The notes below the pieces were generated by a model. It worked only from the letters and a program-made list of their open reading frames with translations, had not been told where the DNA came from and did no database searches. 64,000 nucleotides of DNA. Source: UBA11606 sp965243715 (GTDB lineage Bacteria; Actinomycetota; Acidimicrobiia; Acidimicrobiales; Aldehydirespiratoraceae). The translations under genes were made by a program, and so were the position numbers. The stretch spans positions 1,116,001 to 1,180,000 of the forward strand of contig CBDEVU010000017.1 of the NCBI GenBank assembly GCA_965243715.1, written 5' to 3'. Below are positions 7,657 to 15,237 of the stretch, piece by piece (position 1 is the first letter of the stretch; each line of letters begins with the position of its first letter).

Positions 7657-8856
7657 ATGTTTAGGCGTGTTTTCGCTGGCCTCGTTCTTGGGCCAGCCCT
7701 TTTTGTTGGTTCGTTAGCGTGGTCAGGGTATCTCGCCCTCAGCACTGTTTTTGATGAGAACCGTTCGCAGAGTGTGGCCGAAGAACTACTTGAAAACGAC
7801 GAAGTACGCCTCCAACTAGCGGCGAATATTGGCCAGGCGATCTCCGCCGCTGTGCCGGCCGCGGCGCCGCTCAGCCGCGAACAGGCCGACAGTGCCGCGC
7901 TCGCCGTGTTGGACGACCAACGAGCCACCGACCTCTTCGTTCAGTCATTGGGATCAACGCACCGGGCGTTCCTTGGCCAGGGACAGGCCCCTGAAACGCT
8001 GGACCTTAACCCGTTGGCCGAACTCGCCCGTGAACAACTAGCCGCGGTCTCTCCGGACGCGGCTGCCGCGCTGCCTGAGTCTCTTGAACTCACGGTAGGG
8101 CTCCCGACCCGATGGATCCCGAACGCCACCCCGGTGAAATCGCTTCTCGAAACCGCCGTCCCGTTATTAGCCGGCCTCTCGCTCGTCATGTTCTTCGTAG
8201 CCTTCCTGACCACTACTGACCGACCGTCGGTGCTGCGCCGCGCCGCGAAGTGGGCGATCATGACCGCGGCTTTTTACCTTGTTGTTGGCTGGGGCCTCCC
8301 CGCATTGTTGCCGTTCGTGGCCCCCACACAGGCGGCCGTACTCGGAGCCCTCATAACCGCCCTGCTGCGTACCGCGTTGACGCCATCGGTCGTGTTAGGG
8401 GTCGTGGGCGCCGCCCTTTTGGTCGCCTCGTGGATCTGGACCGAGGGTGAGCCCGAAGCGGCTCCGGCCGACTACCGCCTCTCGCCCCAACCACAGTTTG
8501 ACGCACCGCCGACTACTCACGTTCCACCGGCCCGACCACAAGTCAACGCGCCACCACAGCAGGCCGTGACGCCACCCTCCACACCGGTTGTTCCCGCACC
8601 GGGGCCACGACAACGATCGGCGGGTCCGACCCCTTCAGTACGACCCCCATTGCCCACCCGCGCCGCGCCCGCCGATTCGGCCACGCGCTCGGCTTGGACC
8701 GGTAACCGTCGATCGCGCCCCCCGCACTGGGTCGAAGGCTACGGCTGGGTGCTTGATCTCGACGACGACCAGACCGTGCCGCCCAACGCCCGCTATGTCG
8801 AAGGTGTCGGCTATGTGGTGCCCGGTTCGCCCGGGCCTGACCGTCGATCCGGTTAA
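7657..8856 (+). CDS. Membrane protein with proline-rich cytoplasmic or surface tail
   Basis: A 399-residue protein I do not recognise. It has an N-terminal membrane segment (FAGLVLGPALFVGSLAWSG), a soluble loop of about 140 residues, three further hydrophobic segments (LLAGLSLVMFFVAFL, AAFYLVVGWGLPALL, VVLGVVGAALLVASWIW), then about 110 residues rich in Pro, Ala and Gln. The last 45 residues hold two related motifs, WVEGYGWVLD and YVEGVGYVVPG. The layout resembles actinobacterial envelope proteins with disordered tails, but no function can be given. ATG 7657 was preferred over TTG 7639. Its stop overlaps the convergent acyl-CoA ligase stop by 4 nt (TTAA). Confidence 0.75.
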   Translation: MFRRVFAGLVLGPALFVGSLAWSGYLALSTVFDENRSQSVAEELLENDEVRLQLAANIGQAISAAVPAAAPLSREQADSAALAVLDDQRATDLFVQSLGSTHRAFLGQGQAPETLDLNPLAELAREQLAAVSPDAAAALPESLELTVGLPTRWIPNATPVKSLLETAVPLLAGLSLVMFFVAFLTTTDRPSVLRRAAKWAIMTAAFYLVVGWGLPALLPFVAPTQAAVLGALITALLRTALTPSVVLGVVGAALLVASWIWTEGEPEAAPADYRLSPQPQFDAPPTTHVPPARPQVNAPPQQAVTPPSTPVVPAPGPRQRSAGPTPSVRPPLPTRAAPADSATRSAWTGNRRSRPPHWVEGYGWVLDLDDDQTVPPNARYVEGVGYVVPGSPGPDRRSG

Positions 8857-10385
8857 TTGACCTGTCGGTCTAGGTTGTCCCAGTAGGGTTCACGAAGCTT
8901 GAATTTCTGGAGCTTCCCTGTGGCTGTGCGGGCCAACTCGGCGCGAAAGTCGACCGATGTCGGGCACTTGTAATGAGCGATTTTGCCTCGGCAATGATCA
9001 ATGAGGTCCCGTTCGGAGGCTTCGGTTGCGGCCGCGAGCACGACAAGCGCCTTGACTGTTTCGCCCCACTTCTCGTGGGGCACCCCGATCACCGCTACTT
9101 CGGCTACCGCTGGGTGGGAGAATAAGGCGTCCTCCACCTCGATCGATGACACATTTTCGCCCCCAGAGATGATCACGTCCTTCTTGCGATCGGTGAGGAC
9201 GACATAGTTATCGTCGTCGATGAATCCGCCGTCGCCGGTGTGGAACCAATCATTGGCTAAGGCCGCGTCGGTCGCCTCAGGATTGTCCCAGTACGATTTA
9301 AGGATTACGTTGCCGCGGGCGAGGATCTCACCATCGGTGGCGGCTTTCATGGTGATGCCTACTGCCGGGGTCCCCTGACGGCCGAGGCGAATGGCTCGTT
9401 CGGCCGGATCGAGATCGTCCCACTCGCTGCGACTGCGGTTGATGGTGAGGAGCGGCGCCGTCTCGGTCAGGCCGTAGATGTGGATGAACTCCCAACCAAG
9501 TTCGGTCTCGACTCGTTCGATCGTGCGGGTGGGAGGGGGCGCTCCAGCTACGACGATTCGCACTCGGCCTCGGCCTGGAACGTTCCCATCGTAGGCCGCG
9601 GCGGCATCGAGGACGGCGGCGACTACCGCTGGCGCACCGCACATGATGGTGACACCGTGGTGTTCGACGCGCCGGAGGATCTCCGCGCCGTCGACTTTCC
9701 TCAACACGATCTGGGGCACGCCCATGGCGGTGGTTGCGTAGGGCATCCCCCAACCGTTGCAGTGAAACATCGGCAGCGTGTGGAGGTAGACGTCGCGGTC
9801 GTTGAGGGTGGTGTGCCAGCCAAACGTGGCCGCGTTGATCCAGAGATTGCGGTGAGTCATTTCCACCCCTTTGGGGCGAGCGGTGGTCCCCGAGGTGTAG
9901 TTGATCGTGGCCGTAGCGTTCTCGTCCGGTGTCCACGGTCGAGGTTCGGTGTCCACTTTGAACAGCGAGTCGGACTCTTCGCCCGCAACAAAGCGGTGGT
10001 CGACCGAGAGGTCTCCCAGGGTCGGGACTAGTTCAGGATCGATAATCAACGCATCGCAGCCCGCATGGTGGACGATATAGCTGATCTCCTCGGGGCTTAG
10101 ACGAAAGTTGATCGGTACCGCTACTCGGCCGTAGGCGCTCGTACCGAAAAGGGTCACGAGCAGTCGGGCGGCGTTCTGGGAGATGATGCCGACCCGAGCC
10201 CCGATGTCGAGTCCGAGATCGTCGAGGCCCGCGGCCATCCCCCGGGCGAGGTCGTGGAAGCGGCCGTAGGTGAGGTTCCCTAGGCTCGGCGCGGGTTGAT
10301 CCGGTTCGTCGAAGATTCCGATGCGGTCGCCGTAGACGAGGGCGGCGCGTTGGAGGTGATCGGCGATGGTTAGCGGGACTTGCAT
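8853..10385 (-). CDS. AMP-dependent acyl-CoA synthetase/ligase
   Basis: A 510-residue adenylate-forming enzyme. The ATP-binding signature INYTSGTTARPKGVEMTH, the core motif HIYGLTETAPL, the hinge motif DWFHTGDGGFIDDD and the C-terminal GGENVSSIEVE are all present, ending with the catalytic Lys region TATGKLQKFKLR. Members activate a fatty or aromatic carboxylate to acyl-AMP and then transfer it to CoA. Overall form is like medium/long-chain fatty acyl-CoA ligases. A TACTGT box lies 8 nt before the ATG. The substrate cannot be read; the gene has no obvious pathway partner next to it. Confidence 0.88.
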   Translation of the reverse strand: MQVPLTIADHLQRAALVYGDRIGIFDEPDQPAPSLGNLTYGRFHDLARGMAAGLDDLGLDIGARVGIISQNAARLLVTLFGTSAYGRVAVPINFRLSPEEISYIVHHAGCDALIIDPELVPTLGDLSVDHRFVAGEESDSLFKVDTEPRPWTPDENATATINYTSGTTARPKGVEMTHRNLWINAATFGWHTTLNDRDVYLHTLPMFHCNGWGMPYATTAMGVPQIVLRKVDGAEILRRVEHHGVTIMCGAPAVVAAVLDAAAAYDGNVPGRGRVRIVVAGAPPPTRTIERVETELGWEFIHIYGLTETAPLLTINRSRSEWDDLDPAERAIRLGRQGTPAVGITMKAATDGEILARGNVILKSYWDNPEATDAALANDWFHTGDGGFIDDDNYVVLTDRKKDVIISGGENVSSIEVEDALFSHPAVAEVAVIGVPHEKWGETVKALVVLAAATEASERDLIDHCRGKIAHYKCPTSVDFRAELARTATGKLQKFKLREPYWDNLDRQVN

Positions 10386-10418
10386 GGGTAGATACAGTAC
10401 CGGCCATTACTGGTCCGG

Positions 10419-11894
10419 CTACTCATATAGAAGTGTGTCGCTGTGAAACTGGCTCCAGGCAAACCAGAATGCCTGATGAGTTGGTAGCGAGACGCCAGCC
10501 TCGTCGGTGGCGACGAATCCGCCACCGATAGGTTCCACAACGACGCCGCCGAGGGTCACCGCTTCGCCCGCGGCAATCCGGTCGCGCACGAGATCGACGG
10601 GGAACGCGACCGGAATGTCAGCCGCGGTGATTACTCCGATAATGGGCTGTTGCACGCCGAGGCGGCCGTCGACCGAGCCGATCGGGAAGATCGGTCCGTT
10701 GTCGTCGCGGCCGCGTAGCGGATCCTCGGGGTAGGTTCGGCCTAGGCCGCCATCTTCGGCTATTACCGACGAGGTGGGGTGGGCTTCTTTCCATGCGCCC
10801 CAGGTAGTGGTGATTACGCTGATTTGTTCTAGGCGCACACCGGCTTCGCGCAATGGTCCGGTGACCGCTTCGCCGGTGAATGTGTCGACCACGGATTTGG
10901 TGTGAAACTCATACATCACCTTGTTGGAGCGGATGAGCAGACCGCTGGTGCGCAATTCAAGGCTTTCGAGGTCGTCGGCGAGGGTTCCGTCGGGGAGTTG
11001 GTCGATGGCGTCGGTAATCCATGCCTGAGCTGACCCGCACAGCGTGCAGTACGGGATACCGAGTCGGCGGCCGCCGATGGTGATGTTTACCATCTCGTGA
11101 ATTTCCATCATGTTCTTCGGGAAGGCCACTGCCTCCCCGTTTACCTCAATACCGAACACCAAACGGTCGTCGGCGAGCCAGTCCTCGGCGGTGCCAGCCG
11201 CGACCAAGGGCGGATCGTTCAGCGCTGGAATGCATCCTTGGGGGCAACCTAAGGTGACCGCGTCCAGCGGTCGATCATCGATCAGCACCCCGCCCCAGGA
11301 AAGCCAACGCCAGTCAATCGTGGCATCGGCGTCGTCGAAAAATGGCTGCCAACCCGGTTCGATCAGCTCAAAGATGATGCGCTTCCACGTGGCGTAGCCG
11401 GGGGGTGCGGGGACGTCCCAGGCGATCATGTGATCGGTGGTGGTCCCCCACGGCGATCTACCTTCGGGCAAGGTGCTACTAGTGGCCTCTTCCCAGGAGT
11501 CGACGAGTTGGTTGGAGAGATTGGTTCCGGGTTGTGTGAACCGCAACACGTCGGTAAATAACCAGGCAATCCGGGGGTCGCCCAACTCGCCCAACCGGCG
11601 CAGCGCGTCGAAGTCGGGGTCGCCGGTGACCGACGCAAAGAACGAATCGAGATCAGCGATCGTGGCCGGAGCAAGGGCAGCGGTCGGACTCGTGGGTGGG
11701 GAACCGAAATCCGTGGGGGCTTCCGGAATGGTAGTTGGAGGGGCGTCAGTCGTGGCCGGAGCGGACGGCGACGCTGAGTCAGTCGGTTCGGTCGGTTCTT
11801 CGACTTCGATTGATGACGTACATGCCGCGCCCAGCAAGGCAATGGTGACGCCGACGGCCACGAGGGGCCGGACTCGCTGACGAAGGGGTATCAC
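10419..11894 (-). CDS. DUF3179 domain lipoprotein
   Basis: A 491-residue predicted lipoprotein: a basic start, a hydrophobic stretch and the lipobox LLGAAC, with Cys26 the likely lipid anchor, then a Ser/Thr/Pro-rich spacer and the DUF3179 domain. The family hallmark is RRLGIPYCTLCGSAQAW, whose CTLC pair suggests metal or redox function, preceded by VFGIEVNGEAVAFPKNMM. The family function is not known to me. It starts with GTG 9 nt after the stop of the HAD nucleotidase gene, so it is probably the last gene of the nitrobindin-like/HAD/DUF3179 operon read from 13939. Confidence 0.85.
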   Translation of the reverse strand: MIPLRQRVRPLVAVGVTIALLGAACTSSIEVEEPTEPTDSASPSAPATTDAPPTTIPEAPTDFGSPPTSPTAALAPATIADLDSFFASVTGDPDFDALRRLGELGDPRIAWLFTDVLRFTQPGTNLSNQLVDSWEEATSSTLPEGRSPWGTTTDHMIAWDVPAPPGYATWKRIIFELIEPGWQPFFDDADATIDWRWLSWGGVLIDDRPLDAVTLGCPQGCIPALNDPPLVAAGTAEDWLADDRLVFGIEVNGEAVAFPKNMMEIHEMVNITIGGRRLGIPYCTLCGSAQAWITDAIDQLPDGTLADDLESLELRTSGLLIRSNKVMYEFHTKSVVDTFTGEAVTGPLREAGVRLEQISVITTTWGAWKEAHPTSSVIAEDGGLGRTYPEDPLRGRDDNGPIFPIGSVDGRLGVQQPIIGVITAADIPVAFPVDLVRDRIAAGEAVTLGGVVVEPIGGGFVATDEAGVSLPTHQAFWFAWSQFHSDTLLYE

Positions 11895-11903
11895 GGAGTT
11901 GGT

Positions 11904-13343
11904 TCAGTCATGGGCCGAATCGTGGGGAAGGGAGCCGCGGGCGGCTCGCAAGTAGCCGTACGGTGTCGCGGCCATAAAGTTGCTCACTCGGCTAGTGTAT
12001 ACGTCGGCGTATTTCTCGACTTGTCGGGCGAACAGGCTCTTGTCGACCCCGGATCGCATGAGCGGTCCCCATACCGGGTTGCCCAGCTGCGCGGCCGCCC
12101 GCGCTAGGGGCGCGATTTCTTCATCAAGGGTGGTGATCTCGGCCGCGACATCGTCTATCTGTGCGTCGATGACCCGATGGTCTTCACCACCGACTACCTG
12201 ATGGCGCCGTTCCATGCGAAGCTGCGCGCGGGCTTGCTCAAGATCGGCCTTTTGGGCCATGCGGGCCCGCAGAGATTCTTCTTGGCTAGCAAACTCACCG
12301 GCGGCTACGATTTCGGCCTCTAGTTCTCGGGCGATTAGGGCCGTCCGCCAACGGAGTACGTCCTTGGTGACGTGGACATCGCCGAAGAGATGGTCTCCGA
12401 CATAAAGGAACTGGCTGTCGTCGTGGCCGAGTGAGGCCTCCACCATGCGAGCGTTGCCGCCGTGGTACACCTCGCCTGCAACGAGTGGGCCGAAGTAGGG
12501 TTCGAGGTGACCGGAGGTGGCGTCGACGAGCCGGTAAATGGGTCCACGCGCCGCGAAAAACCGAGGCTTGTCGGCCGCAACGATGACAATGTCGAACAGG
12601 TTCCGCCAAGTTTGCCCCGCGGGGAGGGCGGCATCGAAACACCAAGTCATCATTCGATGGGTATACCACCACTCGGAATTGGTGATGAGGAGGAGTTGTT
12701 TGCCGGCCAGGCGCTGGTCGCGCAGCGTGTGGATGATCTGCGGATCGGGATCAACGAAACGCGATGGATTGTCGACGATCTGGCGCTTCAGCGCCCCTTC
12801 AAGATGAGCCGTACCTAGGGCGATGTCGATCGTTTGGTATAACCCACGGTAGGAGCGAACGCCAGGCAGCGGCGTCTCGTCGTGGAGGTCGATGAGTTGG
12901 GTCCACAGCGCCGCTCGGCTCAGCTCAAAGTGGGTATTCATGAACTCGAAACGATCGTCGCTGAGTTCGATAACGGTGCTGTCGTAGGCGGTGCGCTGCT
13001 CGTCGAAGCTGAGGATGCGGTTGCCGTGCTGAACCCGAACCGGATACCCGAAACGAGTCGCTTTCACCAGATTCCCGAGTTCGAGATCAAAGGTAAGGCC
13101 GAGCGTGAACGCGTCGGGGTCGAATTCAAGATCGTCGACCGGCCAGTCTTGGGCGGCCAGACCCTGCCGGGCGTGTTGGAAGGCCGCCCGCTCCCATTCG
13201 TCGACGTGGTAATGGATTAGCGTGTAATCCATGTCGTAGCCGATGGTGCGCACGCTGCGAAGGTTCAACGTGCGATTGCAAAAGAGGCCCCGCCGAGCCG
13301 GTTCATGGCCTGAGTTTGGCCAAGCCACGCTCTGGTTATTCAC
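11904..13343 (-). CDS. HAD-IG family 5'-nucleotidase
   Basis: A 479-residue haloacid dehalogenase superfamily protein. Motif I is IGYDMDYTLIHYH, with nucleophile D37 and acid D39; motif II is LLLITNSEWWY; motif IV is in FLYVGDHLFGDV. This arrangement and length match the eukaryotic cytosolic purine 5'-nucleotidase II-like (IG) group, which removes phosphate from nucleoside monophosphates. A coiled-coil-like charged region lies near residues 350-410. The GTG start overlaps the upstream stop by four bases (GTGA), so it is coupled to the nitrobindin-like gene. The first 30 residues are not conserved-looking; a later start is possible. Confidence 0.85.
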   Translation of the reverse strand: MNNQSVAWPNSGHEPARRGLFCNRTLNLRSVRTIGYDMDYTLIHYHVDEWERAAFQHARQGLAAQDWPVDDLEFDPDAFTLGLTFDLELGNLVKATRFGYPVRVQHGNRILSFDEQRTAYDSTVIELSDDRFEFMNTHFELSRAALWTQLIDLHDETPLPGVRSYRGLYQTIDIALGTAHLEGALKRQIVDNPSRFVDPDPQIIHTLRDQRLAGKQLLLITNSEWWYTHRMMTWCFDAALPAGQTWRNLFDIVIVAADKPRFFAARGPIYRLVDATSGHLEPYFGPLVAGEVYHGGNARMVEASLGHDDSQFLYVGDHLFGDVHVTKDVLRWRTALIARELEAEIVAAGEFASQEESLRARMAQKADLEQARAQLRMERRHQVVGGEDHRVIDAQIDDVAAEITTLDEEIAPLARAAAQLGNPVWGPLMRSGVDKSLFARQVEKYADVYTSRVSNFMAATPYGYLRAARGSLPHDSAHD

Positions 13344-13939
13344 GGCGAACTCGGGGGTGGGAGGTCGTAGGTGGCGACACGAGTCAAGGTGTTTCGGTCG
13401 GTGTGCGGGAAGGGTTCATCGAATTCGGCCATAGCCAGGGTCGAGGTCTGGTCGTAGGTCAAGGTATCGCCATCGACGGTGAGATTGATTTCGTAGGCCA
13501 GACATCGGGCTCGGTTGAAGAGGTGGGGGTTCTGGGTGATGCCGTACTCGTCGCTATCGGCGGTGGCGCGCAAGGTAAAGGTGGTGGCATCAGGGTCAAC
13601 CCGGCCGCCTGCCAGAACCGCTGATCCTCGCGGGATGACAAAACCACGCATAACGTGCTCGCTGACATTGCACCATAGCCAATAGCCGACCTCAGTGTGG
13701 AAGGGATCCTCCTCCCCGTGACGCCAGGCCGCCATTTTGTAGTCGAGTCCGTAGAGGGCTTGGTCGCCGTTGATCACCGGCCCAAAGGGCAGGAAGGTGA
13801 TGGTCTCGCGGTAGTTGGTGTCACCGGTGGCGCCATCGGCGTGATGGAAAGAGAAATCGACCCCTCCGGTACCTTGCCACTCGCCTGCTAGAGCGGCGAG
13901 TGGACCAAAGTGGGCGTCGGTGGGAGAAGCAGATGGCAT
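13340..13939 (-). CDS. Nitrobindin-like heme-binding beta-barrel protein (FABP/DUF1794 family)
   Basis: A 199-residue protein with the family entry motif FGPLAALAGEWQGTGGVDF (GxWxGxG type) and the expected series of beta strands. Nitrobindins bind ferric heme through a His near the C-terminus; a candidate is the His in FPHTDRNTLTRV. Known members react with NO or peroxynitrite; exact ligand here is not proven. The ATG at 13939 has a TAGGGT box exactly 6 nt upstream and no ribosome site, so it looks leaderless. It is divergent from a Fur-family gene with a palindromic operator candidate between them, suggesting iron, heme or peroxide control. Confidence 0.8.
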   Translation of the reverse strand: MPSASPTDAHFGPLAALAGEWQGTGGVDFSFHHADGATGDTNYRETITFLPFGPVINGDQALYGLDYKMAAWRHGEEDPFHTEVGYWLWCNVSEHVMRGFVIPRGSAVLAGGRVDPDATTFTLRATADSDEYGITQNPHLFNRARCLAYEINLTVDGDTLTYDQTSTLAMAEFDEPFPHTDRNTLTRVATYDLPPPSSP

Positions 13940-13945
13940 TTTTTT

Positions 13946-13951
13946 ACCCTA
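13946..13951 (-). promoter_or_regulatory. -10 box TAGGGT for the nitrobindin-like gene (leaderless)
   Basis: On the minus strand TAGGGT is followed by six A residues and the ATG at 13939. Confidence 0.6.
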
Positions 13952-13965
13952 TCATGATTTAGACT

Positions 13966-13984
13966 TATTCTTACAGTAGAAATA
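13966..13984. promoter_or_regulatory. 19-bp near-palindrome, candidate Fur-family operator
   Basis: TATTCTTACAGTAGAAATA is an inverted repeat with a central A; 7 of 9 positions in each arm match. The AT-rich 9-1-9 form resembles Fur, Zur and PerR boxes. It sits about 20 bp upstream of the Fur gene's -10 box and about 15 bp upstream of the nitrobindin-like gene's -10 box, so a bound dimer would cover the -35 regions of both. Confidence 0.6.
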
Positions 13985-14003
13985 GTACTGGCGACTTCTG
14001 GGG

Positions 14004-14009
14004 TATACT
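14004..14009 (+). promoter_or_regulatory. -10 box TATACT for the Fur-family gene (leaderless)
   Basis: TATACT ends 6 nt before the GTG at 14016. The GAGAG at 14011-14015 touches the start codon and is too close to act as a ribosome site. Confidence 0.65.
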
Positions 14010-14015
14010 TGAGAG

Positions 14016-14432
14016 GTGGCTGCCACATTGCTTCAACGTCTTCGCAGTAGCGATTACCGCCTCACCGCGCAGCGACGTGCCGTGGCTGAGGTACTCAACG
14101 GCGTGAACGTGCATCTCACCGCCGATGAGATCCACGAGCGGGCGGTTGTCGCGGTGCCCGAGATCAGTCGGGCCACGGTATACAACACGCTCCATGAACT
14201 AGCCGCGAGGGGCGAGATCCGGGAGCTTAACCTAGGCGGTCGGTCGAAACGATACGACCCAAACGTTTCGCCCCATCACCATCTGGTGTGCGACTCCTGC
14301 GCCGCGGTCTTTGACGTGCAGCACAATATCGCAGCCACAGAATTGCCCGCCGCGGAACGCCACGGCGGCTCAGTATCGCGCAGCGAGATCGTCCACTACG
14401 GAACGTGTGCGGCGTGCTCGCCCGCTAGTTAG
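14016..14432 (+). CDS. Fur family transcriptional regulator
   Basis: A 138-residue regulator. The winged-helix part covers about residues 1-80, with recognition helix SRATVYNTLHELAARGEI. The dimerisation part has the metal cluster PHHHLVCDSCAAVFDV (H87-H89, C92, C95) and a C-terminal CAAC (C131, C134), which together form the structural zinc site of PerR/Fur/Zur proteins. I cannot tell iron-, peroxide- or zinc-sensing types apart. The GTG start is set by a leaderless promoter. The 19-bp palindrome upstream suggests autoregulation and joint control of the divergent nitrobindin-like operon. The 3' end overlaps the convergent helicase fragment by 8 nt. Confidence 0.9.
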   Translation: MAATLLQRLRSSDYRLTAQRRAVAEVLNGVNVHLTADEIHERAVVAVPEISRATVYNTLHELAARGEIRELNLGGRSKRYDPNVSPHHHLVCDSCAAVFDVQHNIAATELPAAERHGGSVSRSEIVHYGTCAACSPAS

Positions 14433-15237
14433 TCGCCTCTTCTTTTGCTGCATTGGCTATGATCGACAAGATGGCGAGGCCATACTTTTCGACCCGCACC
14501 TTGCCGATATTGGGAACATCGAAAAGCTCGTCCTCGTCAAGGGGTCGCTCTTGAGCCAAGTAGTCCAGCGTCTTATTATTGAAGATTACGAAAGCCGGAA
14601 CACCCTCGGAACGTGCCTGCTTTAGGCGCCAACTACGCAGTTGTTCGCGTAGTTGGGCTTCAGCTGGCGGTTTAGCCGGTGGTCTTTTGGGAACTGGGGC
14701 GGCCTTGGGAACTGGGGCGGCCTTGGGAACCGGGGCGGGTTTGCTTGGGTCTCGGGGCGTGGACATCTGGTCGATGAAGGGCGACACCGGGTTCGCGGTA
14801 ACGATCAGGGTCTGTTCGGAGGATCGGGTGAGGGCGACGTGAAAGATCCGGCGTTCCTCTTCGACATCGGCGGCCAAGCGATGAGGCATCAAGCCGTTGA
14901 CGGCGTCGTGGACGATGACGTAGGGCCACTCTCGACCCTTGACCTTGTGAATCGTGGACAGTCGGACCCCAGTCCAGTCGGGTTCTGCCGCGCTGAGTTG
15001 GTGCGCTAGCCACCTAGGGAACGCTTTGGGGTTGGGTTGGTGGCGGGCGACGGCGACGAGGGCGGCTAGATCGTCGCCGTGAGCCGAACGGTCAACCGAT
15101 CGACGAGAGGCATCGAGGCGCTGTTCGAGGGCCGCACCAAGCCCGATGCTGTCGCGGATGGCGAGTAGAAGCGTCTCGGTATTTGCGCCGTCGGCCAGTT
15201 CCCGTAGGGCGACGAGGTCGTAGATAAAGCTATTCAC
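14425..15237 (-). CDS. UvrD-type helicase, C-terminal fragment (motifs V-VI and HRDC domain)
   Basis: A 270-residue frame that continues the helicase at 15230-17224 in another reading frame. It holds helicase motif V (STIHKVKGREWPYVIVHDA), motif VI (RRIFHVALTRSSEQ), a linker with three repeats of APVPKA, and an HRDC domain (FVIFNNKTLDYLAQ, then FDVPNIGKVRVEKYG). Alone it lacks the Walker motifs and could not be a helicase. The GTG at 15237 overlaps the upstream stop by 8 nt. Removing one A from the AAAAA run at 15239-15243 would fuse both parts into one protein of about 930 residues of the actinobacterial UvrD2 kind. Either a real frameshift, an assembly error or a split protein. Confidence 0.8.
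   Translation of the reverse strand: MNSFIYDLVALRELADGANTETLLLAIRDSIGLGAALEQRLDASRRSVDRSAHGDDLAALVAVARHQPNPKAFPRWLAHQLSAAEPDWTGVRLSTIHKVKGREWPYVIVHDAVNGLMPHRLAADVEEERRIFHVALTRSSEQTLIVTANPVSPFIDQMSTPRDPSKPAPVPKAAPVPKAAPVPKRPPAKPPAEAQLREQLRSWRLKQARSEGVPAFVIFNNKTLDYLAQERPLDEDELFDVPNIGKVRVEKYGLAILSIIANAAKEEATN
14685..14738 (-). repeat. Three tandem 18-nt units in the helicase linker
   Basis: Units at 14685-14702, 14703-14720 and 14721-14738, nearly identical, encode repeated APVPKA between helicase core and HRDC domain. The unit is a multiple of three, so copy changes keep the frame. Confidence 0.8.
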
